Assembly: GCF_012931685.1 (NCBI RefSeq)
Contig: NZ_JABANC010000005.1
Coordinates: 124,001-188,000, forward strand
Reading direction: 5' to 3'
Source: Hanstruepera ponticola
Lineage (GTDB): Bacteria > Bacteroidota > Bacteroidia > Flavobacteriales > Flavobacteriaceae
Length of the DNA: 64,000 bases
Positions 43,426 to 52,550 of this stretch are shown here, in pieces. Every line of letters starts with the position of its first letter. Position 1 is the stretch's first letter. The position numbers were made by a program, and so were the translations under genes. The notes under the pieces were generated by a model. It saw nothing but the letters and a program-made list of their open reading frames with translations, was not told the DNA's origin and did not search any database.

Positions 43426-43869
43426 TTATTTCATAGGCTTAACTGGATTATGCTTTATAACATGAGATAATACAATTTGTGTTTTAGTTTCGCCATAGAC
43501 AATCAATTGATCAATAAAAGCTTCTAGGTGTTTTTGGTTTTTTAAAACAACTTCCATTACTATATTTTCGTTACCGGTAATTCGGTAGCAATTAATAACC
43601 TCATCATAGGTTTTTACCTTATCTAAAAATGGTTTCAACATACCCATAAAAGCTCGAATAGTTATTAAAGCTTTTAGCTGATACCCTGCTTCAAATGGGG
43701 AAACTGTGGTGTGATAATCTTGAATAATCCCCAGGTCTTCCATTTTCTTTATCCGTTCAGAAACTGCAGGTGAGCTAATACCAACTTGACGTCCAATTTC
43801 AGCATTGGATAAGCGTGCGTTCTGTTGTAAGCATTTCAAAATCTTCCAGTTAAGCGAGTCTATACTCAT
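43426..43869 (-). CDS. Lrp/AsnC family transcriptional regulator
   Basis: 147 aa. N-terminal helix-turn-helix (LNWKILKCLQQNARLSNAEIGRQVGISSPAVSERIKKME, shown as one span 5-43) and a C-terminal RAM ligand-binding domain with VINCYRITGNENIVMEV. Such regulators sense amino acids and control amino-acid metabolism or transport. It is flanked by two paralogous helical proteins and follows the MFS gene in the opposite sense, so it may regulate these. Confidence 0.93.
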   Translation of the reverse strand: MSIDSLNWKILKCLQQNARLSNAEIGRQVGISSPAVSERIKKMEDLGIIQDYHTTVSPFEAGYQLKALITIRAFMGMLKPFLDKVKTYDEVINCYRITGNENIVMEVVLKNQKHLEAFIDQLIVYGETKTQIVLSHVIKHNPVKPMK

Positions 43870-43908
43870 TTTTAAAGTAATTAAATTAAAATAACTTAAT
43901 AATTAAAT

Positions 43909-43916
43909 CAAATATA
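43909..43916 (-). promoter_or_regulatory. -7 promoter element of the Lrp gene
   Basis: Plus CAAATATA is TATATTTG on the minus strand, 39 bp before the start. Confidence 0.45.
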
Positions 43917-43960
43917 CAATTTTACCTTAATAACGAAAGTAAAATACCATTTCTTGTCAC

Positions 43961-43968
43961 TAATTTTG
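43961..43968 (+). promoter_or_regulatory. -7 promoter element of the 43989 gene
   Basis: TAATTTTG matches TAnnTTTG, 20 bp before the start. It is only 45 bp from the divergent Lrp -7 element, so one bound regulator could affect both. Confidence 0.45.
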
Positions 43969-43988
43969 GTAAAATTGCTATTAGAAAC

Positions 43989-44384
43989 ATGTTACCAAAT
44001 ATTCCATCAAATCTGTACTACTTGCCTATTTATCAAAAGGCTATAGATATCATTACACTTTCTCGAAGTATTTCGACGTATTTAAATCAAGATTTATCAG
44101 CCCTATTGCAAGATGGTTCAGAGGATAACCACATCTATTTTTCAGGTGATATTGTGCAACAATCAGTGTCTTTAGCCCCTGAAATTGTTAAAGCAGAACA
44201 AGAACGTTTTTCTGATAAAAAATATAAGCACATAGCTTCAATTAAACGACTCACATATTTACTCAACAAAAATATTAAACGTTTAGAGCAATGTAATAGC
44301 AATGGTAAAGATTATCTACCACTATTAAACTCTGAATTAAAAAAATTTAAAAAATTACAACGTAGCTGGATGTTAACGTTGTAG
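43989..44384 (+). CDS. Helical protein, paralogue of the 42929 gene product
   Basis: 131 aa, no signal peptide, basic C-terminus. YYLPIYQKAIDIITL, VSLAPEIVKAEQE and the final KKFKKLQRSWMLTL align with the 42929 protein. Likely four-helix bundle; function unknown. Divergent from the Lrp gene and convergent with the prolyl-oligopeptidase-like gene. Confidence 0.6.
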   Translation: MLPNIPSNLYYLPIYQKAIDIITLSRSISTYLNQDLSALLQDGSEDNHIYFSGDIVQQSVSLAPEIVKAEQERFSDKKYKHIASIKRLTYLLNKNIKRLEQCNSNGKDYLPLLNSELKKFKKLQRSWMLTL

Positions 44385-44386
44385 CA

Positions 44387-45340
44387 CTATCTACCATGAG
44401 GTTCCATATTGGGTAGCGCATTCAAATCACGAACATAATAATCAAAGTGACGTTTCATTTCATAAAACATATCCTTACGAAACTCACGAATACCATGATC
44501 GGCTCCTTCAAATAAAATAAAACGGGTTGGATGTTTTGATTTGTAAAGCTTTTCAACTAATTCCATAGATTCTTCAGGTAACACACGCCAATCTGCACTA
44601 CCATGCATAATTAAAAGTGGTGTAGTTTTACAAATGGCGTCTGCCCAATAAACTGCAGATCGCGCTTTTAATTCTGATTCTTTTTTGTCCCAATAATTAG
44701 GAATAAGTTCAGCATATACACGCTTTTCCATTTCTGGTCTACTCTGGATGTTTGCAAATGAATTTGCCGCACCAGCAGTAACTGCAGCCGCTTTAAATTC
44801 ACAACTTTCTTTCAATGCTAAATAAGTCATCATACCTCCTCTACTGCCTCCTTGAATCCCAATTCTATTCGTATCTGCTTTTGGGATTTCTTTTAAGGTG
44901 TTTACTAAATTTAAAACATCGTTAACATCTTTTCCACCAAATTCTTCCATGCCGTCACCTCCATCATTTCCTCTATATTGACTAGCAATAACTACATATC
45001 CCCAAGTTGCCATTTTACCTAAAAAGTAGGCTACACTTATTTCAGACCACTGCCCAAAATCACGATTTCCACCACGATTGGAAACAATGCATGGAAACAA
45101 ACCTTTGGATTTTGGTTCGACTAAATAGGCTGTAACTTTTAGACCATCTGATAAATATGTAATCTTGTAAAAATTAAGCTCACCTAATTTTTCCGCCAAA
45201 TCAGCATCAAAAGTACTGATGCGATTGACTATAGTGTCTGAAATAAAAAAAGCTTTCTTATTAACAACTTTACCGTCTTGGGAATAGGAATTGTAATTAA
45301 CGCATAAAACCAGTAGTAGTGCTAAAAAATATTTATACAT
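44387..45340 (-). CDS. Exported prolyl-oligopeptidase-like (S9) alpha/beta hydrolase
   Basis: 317 aa with a signal peptide (NSYSQ end). Nucleophile elbow GGSRGGMMT, acid in GSADWRVLPE and the histidine in GADHGIREF form the S9/dienelactone-hydrolase-like catalytic triad; the oxyanion side is SNRGGNRDFG. It probably cleaves peptides or esters in the periplasm. It lacks the N-terminal propeller of full prolyl oligopeptidases. Confidence 0.82.
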   Translation of the reverse strand: MYKYFLALLLVLCVNYNSYSQDGKVVNKKAFFISDTIVNRISTFDADLAEKLGELNFYKITYLSDGLKVTAYLVEPKSKGLFPCIVSNRGGNRDFGQWSEISVAYFLGKMATWGYVVIASQYRGNDGGDGMEEFGGKDVNDVLNLVNTLKEIPKADTNRIGIQGGSRGGMMTYLALKESCEFKAAAVTAGAANSFANIQSRPEMEKRVYAELIPNYWDKKESELKARSAVYWADAICKTTPLLIMHGSADWRVLPEESMELVEKLYKSKHPTRFILFEGADHGIREFRKDMFYEMKRHFDYYVRDLNALPNMEPHGR

Positions 45341-45370
45341 CGAAACTTGATAAATTGATTGTTTTACAAT

Positions 45371-45470
45371 TTACATATTTCTGCGATACTGACCGCCTAC
45401 TTCATATAAGTCTTGGGTTGTCTGACCTAAAAAACATCTTATAAACTTCCTTTAGGATCTTGAAAATATT
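45371..45470 (-). pseudogene. Relic of the 3' end of an icmF/mcm-type mutase gene
   Basis: Minus strand 45430-45371 encodes [19 protein letters not shown] and a stop, nearly the same as the C-terminus of the intact mutase ending at 46042 ([19 protein letters not shown]). Upstream, 45470-45432 reads NIFKILKEVYKMF, matching [14 protein letters not shown], but two bases are missing, putting the two parts in different frames. Nothing recognisable remains further upstream. It is a decayed partial duplicate or the end of a lost paralogue. Confidence 0.8.
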
Positions 45471-45541
45471 TTGAAAAATTTACTTTTTAGCTAGACTATA
45501 TTATGTTTATACTGTCTAAAGTAATCCTTATTAGTATAAAT

Positions 45542-45985
45542 TTAATTCTTACTAAAATGTAAGATTTTGCTATCAACAAGTTCAGATTTTTTTATGACAA
45601 TTCGATCTTCTAATATATATTGCACCTCCCAATTTTCATTCAATTCATACAGGATGTTTATATCGGGGACGTCGATCATCATGTGAAACTTTAATTTTTC
45701 ATCAACAACAAATACATTCCAAGAACCTACATAATTGTTCAGATCATATGTAATCTCAATGCTCTTATCATTATGAAAATTAAAACTATACTCCTCAAAC
45801 TCTAATGTCCTATTTTGGCTATTATCTAAGAAAAAAGTTGCTATCCAATCTCCATCAATAATTCTATTCCTAGCTATTTCAAGATATACTTCATCGTCCG
45901 AACTATTATTAGCATCATCTGATGAACATCTAAAAAGAAAAAAAACACTCAACAGTATTACTAAAATTCTCAATAATATTTTCAT
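45542..45985 (-). CDS. Small lipocalin-like lipoprotein, hypothetical
   Basis: 147 aa. A lipoprotein signal ends in LFRC, followed by an Asp/Ser/Asn linker and a beta-rich domain (DGDWIATFFLDNSQ, FNFHNDKSIEITYD, VGSWNVF) like the short lipocalin-like proteins of Bacteroidota. Function unknown. It lies between the intact mutase gene and the relic of a second mutase 3' end. Confidence 0.62.
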   Translation of the reverse strand: MKILLRILVILLSVFFLFRCSSDDANNSSDDEVYLEIARNRIIDGDWIATFFLDNSQNRTLEFEEYSFNFHNDKSIEITYDLNNYVGSWNVFVVDEKLKFHMMIDVPDINILYELNENWEVQYILEDRIVIKKSELVDSKILHFSKN

Positions 45986-46041
45986 TTCTTAACCTCTAAT
46001 TAGCTTAAATATTTACATGTTATTTTTTTAGTTCCTATCAA

Positions 46042-49000
46042 TTACATATTCCTTCTATATTGTCCCCCAACTTCAAACAGGGCTTCTGTAATCTGTCCTA
46101 ATGAGCACACTTTACATACATCCATTAAAGCTTCAAAAATATTCTGATTGTTAATGGCTTTCATTTGTAAATTTTTCAATAGTTCTTTAGTGTTATTACC
46201 TTTATGAAGATTTTCTAACGTTTTTATCTGATATTCTTTTTCTTCTTCGGTAGCACGAATAACTTCTGCTGGTTGAACCGTTGGTGAACCTTTAGAACTT
46301 AAGAATGTATTTACACCTATAATCGGAAATTCACCGTTGTGCTTTAAGGTTTCGTAATACAAACTCTCTTCCTGTATCTTACTACGTTGATACATGGTTT
46401 CCATAGCACCTAAAACACCACCACGTTCAGTAATTCTATCAAATTCTGCTAAAACAGCTTCTTCAACCAAGTCAGTTAATTCTTCAATTATAAATGAGCC
46501 TTGAATCGGGTTTTCGTTTTTAGCTAAACCCAATTCTTTATTTATAATAAGTTGAATAGCCATAGCACGACGTACACTTTCTTCAGTTGGCGTTGTAATG
46601 GCTTCATCATAGGCATTGGTATGTAATGAATTACAGTTATCGTATATAGCATACAATGCTTGAAGTGTTGTACGAATATCGTTAAAGTCAATTTCTTGCG
46701 CGTGTAAGCTACGTCCTGATGTTTGAATATGATATTTCAACATTTGCGCACGTGGATTGGCACCATACTTATTTTTTAGAGCTTTTGCCCAAATTTTCCT
46801 CGCCACACGACCAATCACCGCATATTCGGGATCGATTCCGTTTGAGAAGAAAAAGGATAGGTTGGGACCAAAAGCGTTAATGTCCATTCCTCGTGATAAG
46901 TAATACTCTACATACGTAAATCCGTTTGCCAACGTGAATGCTAACTGCGAAATAGGATTGGCTCCTGCTTCAGCAATATGATAACCAGAAATTGAAACTG
47001 AATAAAAGTTTCTCACATTATTTTCAATAAAATATTCCTGAACATCACCCATTAAGCGCAATGCAAATTCTGTTGAAAAAATACAGGTGTTTTGAGCCTG
47101 ATCTTCTTTTAAAATATCAGCTTGAACGGTTCCTCGAACTTGAGAAATAGTTTTAGTTTTTATGTCGTTGTAAACAGCTTCAGGTAAGACTTGATCGCCA
47201 GTTACACCCAATAACATTAACCCTAAACCGTCATTACCATCTGGTAAATCACCATTGTATTTTGGTCTGTCAACACCTTTATCTTTATAAATTTTTTCAA
47301 TCTTGGCTTCAACCTCTTTTTCTAAACCACTTTCCTTGATATAAATCTCACATTGTTGATCAATAGCTGCATTCATAAAGAAGCCGAGTAACATAGGTGC
47401 TGGTCCATTAATAGTCATACTTACAGATGTCATAACATCTGCAAGGTTGAAACCAGAATAGAGTTTTTTAGCATCATCTAAACAACAAATACTAACACCT
47501 GCATTACCAATTTTTCCATAAATATCTGGACGATAATCTGGATCATTTCCATATAACGTTACGCTATCAAAAGCGGTAGATAAACGTTTAGCCGGCATAC
47601 CTTGACTCACGTAATGGAATCGTTTGTTGGTACGTTCTGGACCTCCCTCGCCTGCAAACATTCTAGCGGGATCTTCACCAGTACGCTTAAATGGATACAA
47701 ACCAGAAGTGTACGGAAACTCACCGGGCACGTTTTCTTGTAATGTCCATCGTAAAATATCACCCCAAGCTTGATATTTTGGCAACGCTACTTTAGGGATC
47801 TGGGTATGTGAAAGCGATTCAGTATGCGTTTCTATCTTAATCTCCTTATCACGAACTTTAAAAGAATAAACTGGATTTTTATATTTATTTACTTTTTCAT
47901 CCCAACCAGTAATAACTTCCCAGTTATAAGGGTCTAGATTTAATTTAACACGATCAAATTCTTTAAGCAATAATCTTAAAAAATCTTTAGAATTGTCATC
48001 CTGAACTTGGTTCAGGATCTCATCTTCATTTAATCCAACTTTGCTTAAAAAAGACGTCTCGACTGCGCTCGACGTGACATTAGCAACAGAACAAATAGTT
48101 TTATAAATACCGTACAATTTTTGGGCAACCTCAACTTGTTCATTGGCAGTTTTATCATAGCCACGATTATTCTCTGCTATTTCTGATAAGTAACGCGTTC
48201 TAGCTGGTGGAATAACAAAAATCTTCTCACTCATTTCATTAGAAATATGAAACGTAGATTTTAAATCAGCATCGGTTTTCTCAACTAATTTATCCATAAC
48301 CGCTTTATAAAGCGTGTTCATTCCTGGATCGTTAAATTGAGAAGCAATAGTTCCAAAAACAGGTAATTGATCTTGAGGTGTATCCCAAAGATTATTGTTA
48401 CGCATATATTGCTTTTTCACATCACGTAAGGCATCTAAAGATCCACGTTTATCGAATTTGTTTATTGCGACTAAATCAGCAAAGTCTAACATATCAATTT
48501 TTTCCAACTGTGTTGCCGCTCCAAACTCTGGCGTCATGACATACAGTGATAAATCTGAATGCTCTATAATTTCGGTATCAGACTGGCCAATACCTGAAGT
48601 TTCTAAAATAATTAAATCGAATTCTGCTGCCTTCAAAACCTCAACTGCTTCGTTTACATATTTTGAAAGTGCCAAATTAGATTGGCGTGTTGCTAAACTA
48701 CGCATATATACACGTGGTGAATTAATAGCATTCATACGAATTCTATCGCCTAAAAGAGCACCACCAGTTTTACGTTTTGATGGGTCAACAGAAACTAATC
48801 CAACTGTTTTATCTGGAAAATCAATTAAAAAACGACGAACCAATTCGTCAACTAATGATGATTTACCAGCGCCACCAGTTCCTGTTATTCCTAAAACAGG
48901 CGTTACTGAATTTTTATTCTTTTTGTGAATTTCGTCTAAAGCACCTTTCGCTACTTCAGGAAAATTTTCGGCAGAAGAAATAACACGAGCAATATCTCTA

Positions 49001-49488
49001 GGGTTTTTAGTGGCTAAATTGTTTACTTCACCATTAAGTGAGTCACCAATAGCAAAATCAGATTGCTCAACCAAATCATTAATCATACCCTGTAATCCCA
49101 TTTCACGGCCATCATCAGGCGAATAGATACGGTCAATTCCGTAATCCATAAGTTCTTTGATTTCTGAAGGTAAAATAACACCACCTCCACCACCGAAGAT
49201 TTTTATATGACCAGCACCTTTTTCTTTTAAAAGGTCATACATGTATTTAAAATACTCATTATGTCCACCTTGATATGATGTTAAACAAATAGCATTAGCA
49301 TCTTCTTGAATAGCTGTATTAACAACTTCTTCTACACTTCTATCATGACCTAAATGAATAACCTCAACACCAGTTGCTTGAATGATACGACGCATAATAT
49401 TAATTGAGGCATCGTGACCATCAAATAAGGATGCTGCTGTTACGATTCTAACTTTATGCTTTGGTTTATATGGTGCGACTTGTTTCAT
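46042..49488 (-). CDS. icmF: Fused acyl-CoA mutase (IcmF-type, isobutyryl/methylmalonyl-CoA mutase family)
   Basis: 1148 aa with three parts: N-terminal B12-binding domain (1-140; base-off ligand H25 in LFDGHDAS), central MeaB-like GTPase (about 190-420; P-loop GTGGAGKS 203-210, NKFDKRG) and C-terminal mutase barrel (about 560-1148; [27 protein letters not shown]). This order is that of IcmF, which interconverts isobutyryl- and butyryl-CoA with adenosylcobalamin and a built-in G-protein chaperone. Substrate choice between isobutyryl-, pivalyl- or methylmalonyl-CoA is not resolvable here. Residues about 470-498 come from an inserted palindromic element. Its promoter is probably the motif at 49517. 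Confidence 0.93.
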   Translation of the reverse strand: MKQVAPYKPKHKVRIVTAASLFDGHDASINIMRRIIQATGVEVIHLGHDRSVEEVVNTAIQEDANAICLTSYQGGHNEYFKYMYDLLKEKGAGHIKIFGGGGGVILPSEIKELMDYGIDRIYSPDDGREMGLQGMINDLVEQSDFAIGDSLNGEVNNLATKNPRDIARVISSAENFPEVAKGALDEIHKKNKNSVTPVLGITGTGGAGKSSLVDELVRRFLIDFPDKTVGLVSVDPSKRKTGGALLGDRIRMNAINSPRVYMRSLATRQSNLALSKYVNEAVEVLKAAEFDLIILETSGIGQSDTEIIEHSDLSLYVMTPEFGAATQLEKIDMLDFADLVAINKFDKRGSLDALRDVKKQYMRNNNLWDTPQDQLPVFGTIASQFNDPGMNTLYKAVMDKLVEKTDADLKSTFHISNEMSEKIFVIPPARTRYLSEIAENNRGYDKTANEQVEVAQKLYGIYKTICSVANVTSSAVETSFLSKVGLNEDEILNQVQDDNSKDFLRLLLKEFDRVKLNLDPYNWEVITGWDEKVNKYKNPVYSFKVRDKEIKIETHTESLSHTQIPKVALPKYQAWGDILRWTLQENVPGEFPYTSGLYPFKRTGEDPARMFAGEGGPERTNKRFHYVSQGMPAKRLSTAFDSVTLYGNDPDYRPDIYGKIGNAGVSICCLDDAKKLYSGFNLADVMTSVSMTINGPAPMLLGFFMNAAIDQQCEIYIKESGLEKEVEAKIEKIYKDKGVDRPKYNGDLPDGNDGLGLMLLGVTGDQVLPEAVYNDIKTKTISQVRGTVQADILKEDQAQNTCIFSTEFALRLMGDVQEYFIENNVRNFYSVSISGYHIAEAGANPISQLAFTLANGFTYVEYYLSRGMDINAFGPNLSFFFSNGIDPEYAVIGRVARKIWAKALKNKYGANPRAQMLKYHIQTSGRSLHAQEIDFNDIRTTLQALYAIYDNCNSLHTNAYDEAITTPTEESVRRAMAIQLIINKELGLAKNENPIQGSFIIEELTDLVEEAVLAEFDRITERGGVLGAMETMYQRSKIQEESLYYETLKHNGEFPIIGVNTFLSSKGSPTVQPAEVIRATEEEKEYQIKTLENLHKGNNTKELLKNLQMKAINNQNIFEALMDVCKVCSLGQITEALFEVGGQYRRNM
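47995..48078. repeat. 84-nt palindromic element inserted in frame within icmF
   Basis: Left end: ATCCTGAAC, TTG, GTTCAGGAT (47998-48018), a perfect 9-bp hairpin. Right end: ACGT, CT, CGA, CTGCGC, TCG, ACGT (48054-48075), an imperfect hairpin. Outer GTCA (47995) and TGAC (48078) are inverted. Length 84 nt is 28 codons, and it is read as part of IcmF (including ETSFLS and ILNQVQDD). The left unit recurs between genes at 32286-32312 with compensatory stem changes. Confidence 0.7.
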
Positions 49489-49516
49489 GAATTATCGATA
49501 TGATTTTTTAGTGCGG

Positions 49517-49524
49517 CAAAATTA
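49517..49524 (-). promoter_or_regulatory. -7 promoter element of icmF
   Basis: Plus CAAAATTA is TAATTTTG on the minus strand, 28 bp before the start. A second match (TATATTTG, plus 49636-49643) lies further upstream and could be an alternative promoter. Confidence 0.45.
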
Positions 49525-49742
49525 CGAAATATTCAAAAATATTGTGTTGTTTTTAATAATTATCTAACAATCCAAGGCTCAAAAAGACTGCCTACATTTG
49601 GAAAACAAAATCTAATTATTCAATGTTTCAAAAAACAAATATAGATTCAAGATTTGAATGAAATTTCAATTTTTCTTATAACAGACTCACTTAAGAATGA
49701 AGTTTAGGCACAATAATTGAACCGGTTTCATAAGAATACATT

Positions 49743-49750
49743 TATCTTTG
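49743..49750 (+). promoter_or_regulatory. -7 promoter element of the DUF4197 gene
   Basis: TATCTTTG matches TAnnTTTG, 23 bp before the start codon; a TTG lies 23 bp upstream of it. Confidence 0.5.
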
Positions 49751-49773
49751 TTTAATATAAAAAATACTATCCC

Positions 49774-50481
49774 ATGTATAAAAAACTAATGGCCCTAATT
49801 TGTATTGTTTCAATAACATCATGTTCAGAATTACAGCAAGTTATTAATGAATTGCCTGAAAACACTACTGGTGTGAGTAACCTAGAAATAGCTTCTGGAT
49901 TGCGAGAAGCGCTTGACCAAGGTATAGACAAACAAGTGAGCAAATTGACTCAAACTGATGGGTATTATAAAAATGAATTAGTCAAAATACTTCTGCCTGA
50001 AGAACTCCAAAAAGTTGATAAAGCATTAAGAGATATTGGTTTAGGTAATTTAGCAGATGAGGGTCTTAAGGTTTTAAACAGAGCCGCTGAAGATGCCGTT
50101 GGAGAAGCAACACCTATTTTTGTAGATGCCGTTAAAGGAATTACATTTAATGATGCAAAAAACATTCTCCTTGGTGATGATAAAGCCGCTACAACCTACC
50201 TAGAAAGTAGAACACAGACAAGTCTTTATAATAAATTTCATCCAGTAATTAATAATTCATTTGCAAAAGTTGGAGCTGATGATATTTGGGCTAATTTAAT
50301 TAATAGATACAATGCTATTCCGTTTACTAACAACGTGAATCCGGATTTGACAGATTATGTAACACAAGAAGCACTTGAAGGTGTTTACAAAATGATTGCT
50401 GTTGAGGAAAAAGAAATTAGAACCAAACTATCATCTAGAACTACTGATTTATTACGCAAAGTTTTTGCTTTACAGGATTAA
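49774..50481 (+). CDS. DUF4197 domain lipoprotein
   Basis: 235 aa. A lipoprotein signal ends in ITSC. The helical body with EIASGLREALDQGIDKQV, ILLPEEL and YVTQEALEGVYKMIAVEEKEIR (in part) is the DUF4197 signature, a widespread exported family of unknown function. Monocistronic. Confidence 0.88.
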   Translation: MYKKLMALICIVSITSCSELQQVINELPENTTGVSNLEIASGLREALDQGIDKQVSKLTQTDGYYKNELVKILLPEELQKVDKALRDIGLGNLADEGLKVLNRAAEDAVGEATPIFVDAVKGITFNDAKNILLGDDKAATTYLESRTQTSLYNKFHPVINNSFAKVGADDIWANLINRYNAIPFTNNVNPDLTDYVTQEALEGVYKMIAVEEKEIRTKLSSRTTDLLRKVFALQD

Positions 50482-50505
50482 GTGGTTAGTGGTTAGTTAG
50501 CAAAA

Positions 50506-51006
50506 TCACTTCTTAACATACAATCCATCAAAGGCAACGGTTACATCTTTACCATTAGTAATGGTTTCCCAGTATTGATGAACAGAACCGTCATCATTGA
50601 GAGTCCACGTTACACGATGGTAAAAAGTTTCACCATTTTTGTTTTTTTCATCATCGGTTTGCATAATCATTTGATTACCTTTTCGTTCACCTTTTAAATG
50701 CAATGAACCTCCCATATTATCAACCCAAATTTGTTCCCATTGTTTGGTTTTATAATTGTAGAAATTATTACTCGTTCCTGTAACTTTACCATTAGCACTC
50801 TTCCAGTTTTCTTGTAGTAAACAATTATTCTGACTTTTGGTAATAGTATTGGTTCCTGCTTTAGAGCCATCAGGATTAGTAACTTGCCACTCACCTACCC
50901 AAAAATCAAAATCAGCATGTTTTTCGGTACAACACGCACATGAATTCGTTTGAGCATTAAGCATTGTAGAAAAAGTAAAAAGTAAAAATAGTAGAGTTGC
51001 TTTCAT
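50506..51006 (-). CDS. Exported DUF1579-like beta-barrel protein
   Basis: 166 aa with a signal peptide (MLNAQ end) and a CACC cluster at the mature N-terminus. ADFDFWVGEWQV starts a lipocalin/nitrobindin-like barrel of the kind annotated as DUF1579. Binding partner unknown. Convergent with the DUF4197 gene. Confidence 0.65.
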   Translation of the reverse strand: MKATLLFLLFTFSTMLNAQTNSCACCTEKHADFDFWVGEWQVTNPDGSKAGTNTITKSQNNCLLQENWKSANGKVTGTSNNFYNYKTKQWEQIWVDNMGGSLHLKGERKGNQMIMQTDDEKNKNGETFYHRVTWTLNDDGSVHQYWETITNGKDVTVAFDGLYVKK

Positions 51007-51100
51007 AATATTTTATGTTGAGTTAATAAATTTATTAAATGAATCTTAATAATACGCTAATATTAACATAACATTAGTTGTGTAAAAAAGTCTCATCTTT

Positions 51101-51197
51101 GAAGTATTCGCATAAAGAATTTACTTCCACATAATTTGGTCAAGTAAGAGTTAGTTAGTTAAAAAAAATCGATCTTTCTTCAAGGTCGGTTTTTTTA
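51101..51197 (+). ncRNA. Possible small structured RNA with terminator
   Basis: In a gene-free 262-bp gap, GAAGTA (51101-51106) pairs with TACTTC (51122-51127) with an inner TTC/GAA, and a second hairpin AAATCGATCTT (51166-51176) with AAGGTCGGTTT (51182-51192) is followed by a T run to 51197. CATCTTTG at 51094-51101 is one base off the -7 consensus. No gene is available upstream on this strand for the terminator, hence a short RNA is plausible. Confidence 0.35.
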
Positions 51198-51268
51198 TAA
51201 ACTTTTTTGAATTTTAGTTTGCTGAATTACAATATTTTAAATATATTTAATATTCTCTATGGGGCTAC

Positions 51269-51466
51269 ATGAAAAATCTAACCGAAATAAAAAAGCATCG
51301 TAAAAGACTTCAAAAACGCTATAAGCAGCTTATTGAAAAAGCCTATAATTTAAGACAAACTGATTCGGCTCAAAGTGATATTTCGGAATACCAAGCAATT
51401 CAATTACTTGACGAATTAAATCGTTTGAATTATTTACATAGAGACAACATAACTCCTTCACTTTAG
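51269..51466 (+). CDS. Lacal_2735-like small protein (first copy)
   Basis: 65 aa, helical and charged. RYKQLIEKAYNLRQTDSAQSDI then YQAIQLLDELNRL follows the pattern of Lacal_2735 family proteins (Y..L..EAY.L...DR..SD....A), a small flavobacterial family of unknown function. The next gene is a diverged paralogue. No promoter motif found. Confidence 0.62.
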   Translation: MKNLTEIKKHRKRLQKRYKQLIEKAYNLRQTDSAQSDISEYQAIQLLDELNRLNYLHRDNITPSL

Positions 51467-51540
51467 AAATTATCAAAACTTTAACTTTAGTTCACATCTG
51501 CTATTAAAGCACGATTCGTATATCTTATAAAACATACTAT

Positions 51541-51744
51541 ATGAGTCCACAATTTTGTAAAATAGGTAAATCAAGTCCTATTTCAGACAACCTACTTAAA
51601 CTGAAAAAGCAATACCAACTACTCATTGAGCAGGCATATAATATGAGCATGACTGATGCTGGGTTAAGTGATATATTATACTATAAAGCTTTTAAGATCA
51701 AGCAGGCTTTCATTAAATCAAAATATCGCGATGTAGTGTTTTAA
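51541..51744 (+). CDS. Lacal_2735-like small protein (second copy)
   Basis: 67 aa. QYQLLIEQAYNMSMTDAGLSDI and YYKAFKIKQAFIK match the first copy over its whole helical core; the N-terminal 20 residues differ. The 3' end overlaps the convergent substrate-binding-protein gene by 32 bp. Function unknown. Confidence 0.58.
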   Translation: MSPQFCKIGKSSPISDNLLKLKKQYQLLIEQAYNMSMTDAGLSDILYYKAFKIKQAFIKSKYRDVVF

Positions 51745-52504
51745 AATATTTAAAAGCTTTTATTAAGCGGCTTCCATACCAGGAAAACATTTCGCCATCA
51801 ACTAATCGGATTTTAGCATTGGGAAATTGCGGTTGTAAGAATTTGAAATGCTCTTTTTGAAAGGGATACGGTTCGCTTGAAAGTAACACTAAATCAACTT
51901 CAGGATATATTATATTCAAATCAATTTCAGGATAGCGTGATTGGTTTTCAAAATGATTCGTAAAACCATTCAGATTCAGCATATAATCTATAAAAGTATT
52001 TTTTCCAACTGCCATCCAAGGGTCTTTCCAAATAAAATAAACAACTGAATGTTTAGGCTGATTGCTTACAAATGATTCAAATTGAGATTGTTCTTTTCGA
52101 ATATTACAACATATACTTTCAGCCTTTTGATTAACTTGAAAAATTTCACCATACATTGAAATTATTTCTAAACAATCTTCAATAGTGTTAATGTCACTTA
52201 TATGAACAGGAGCCATTTGCTCCAGCTCCTGTATTATTTCTTGAGTGTTTTCTTCCTTATTACATAAAATGATTTCGGGATTCAACTTATGAATCTTATC
52301 AAAATGAACGTGCTTAGTACCACCAACAACTGCAGCTGTATTTCTAATATTTTTTGGATGAACACAGAATTTAGTTACACCTACTAAAGATGATTTTAAA
52401 CCTAGATCGCAAACAAGTTCTGTTAAACTTGGCACCAACGATATGATTCGTGTTGGTGGTTCATGGATTTGAATCGTTCTATTTAATTGATCAGTGAATT
52501 TCAT
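51713..52504 (-). CDS. BtuF/FecB-fold binding protein without signal peptide
   Basis: 263 aa from the ATG at 52504 (a longer frame to 52543 has no better start). RIISLVPSLTELVCDLGL, VGVTKFCVHP and the NPEIILCNKEEN stretch match the helical-backbone metal/cobalamin-binding receptors of ABC importers. Unlike these, it has no signal peptide or lipobox, so it would stay in the cytoplasm; such versions are frequent in Bacteroidota with unknown role. It follows pyrF by 46 bp. Confidence 0.8.
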   Translation of the reverse strand: MKFTDQLNRTIQIHEPPTRIISLVPSLTELVCDLGLKSSLVGVTKFCVHPKNIRNTAAVVGGTKHVHFDKIHKLNPEIILCNKEENTQEIIQELEQMAPVHISDINTIEDCLEIISMYGEIFQVNQKAESICCNIRKEQSQFESFVSNQPKHSVVYFIWKDPWMAVGKNTFIDYMLNLNGFTNHFENQSRYPEIDLNIIYPEVDLVLLSSEPYPFQKEHFKFLQPQFPNAKIRLVDGEMFSWYGSRLIKAFKYFKTLHRDILI

Positions 52505-52550
52505 TTTTGAGATTCTTCCTTTTTTCAATTCTCTGAATGACAAAAGCTTT

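Noticed and set aside
48395-48983. Plus-strand frames of 177 and 68 codons inside icmF
   Set aside because: They are antisense shadows of a strongly conserved gene and have no motifs.
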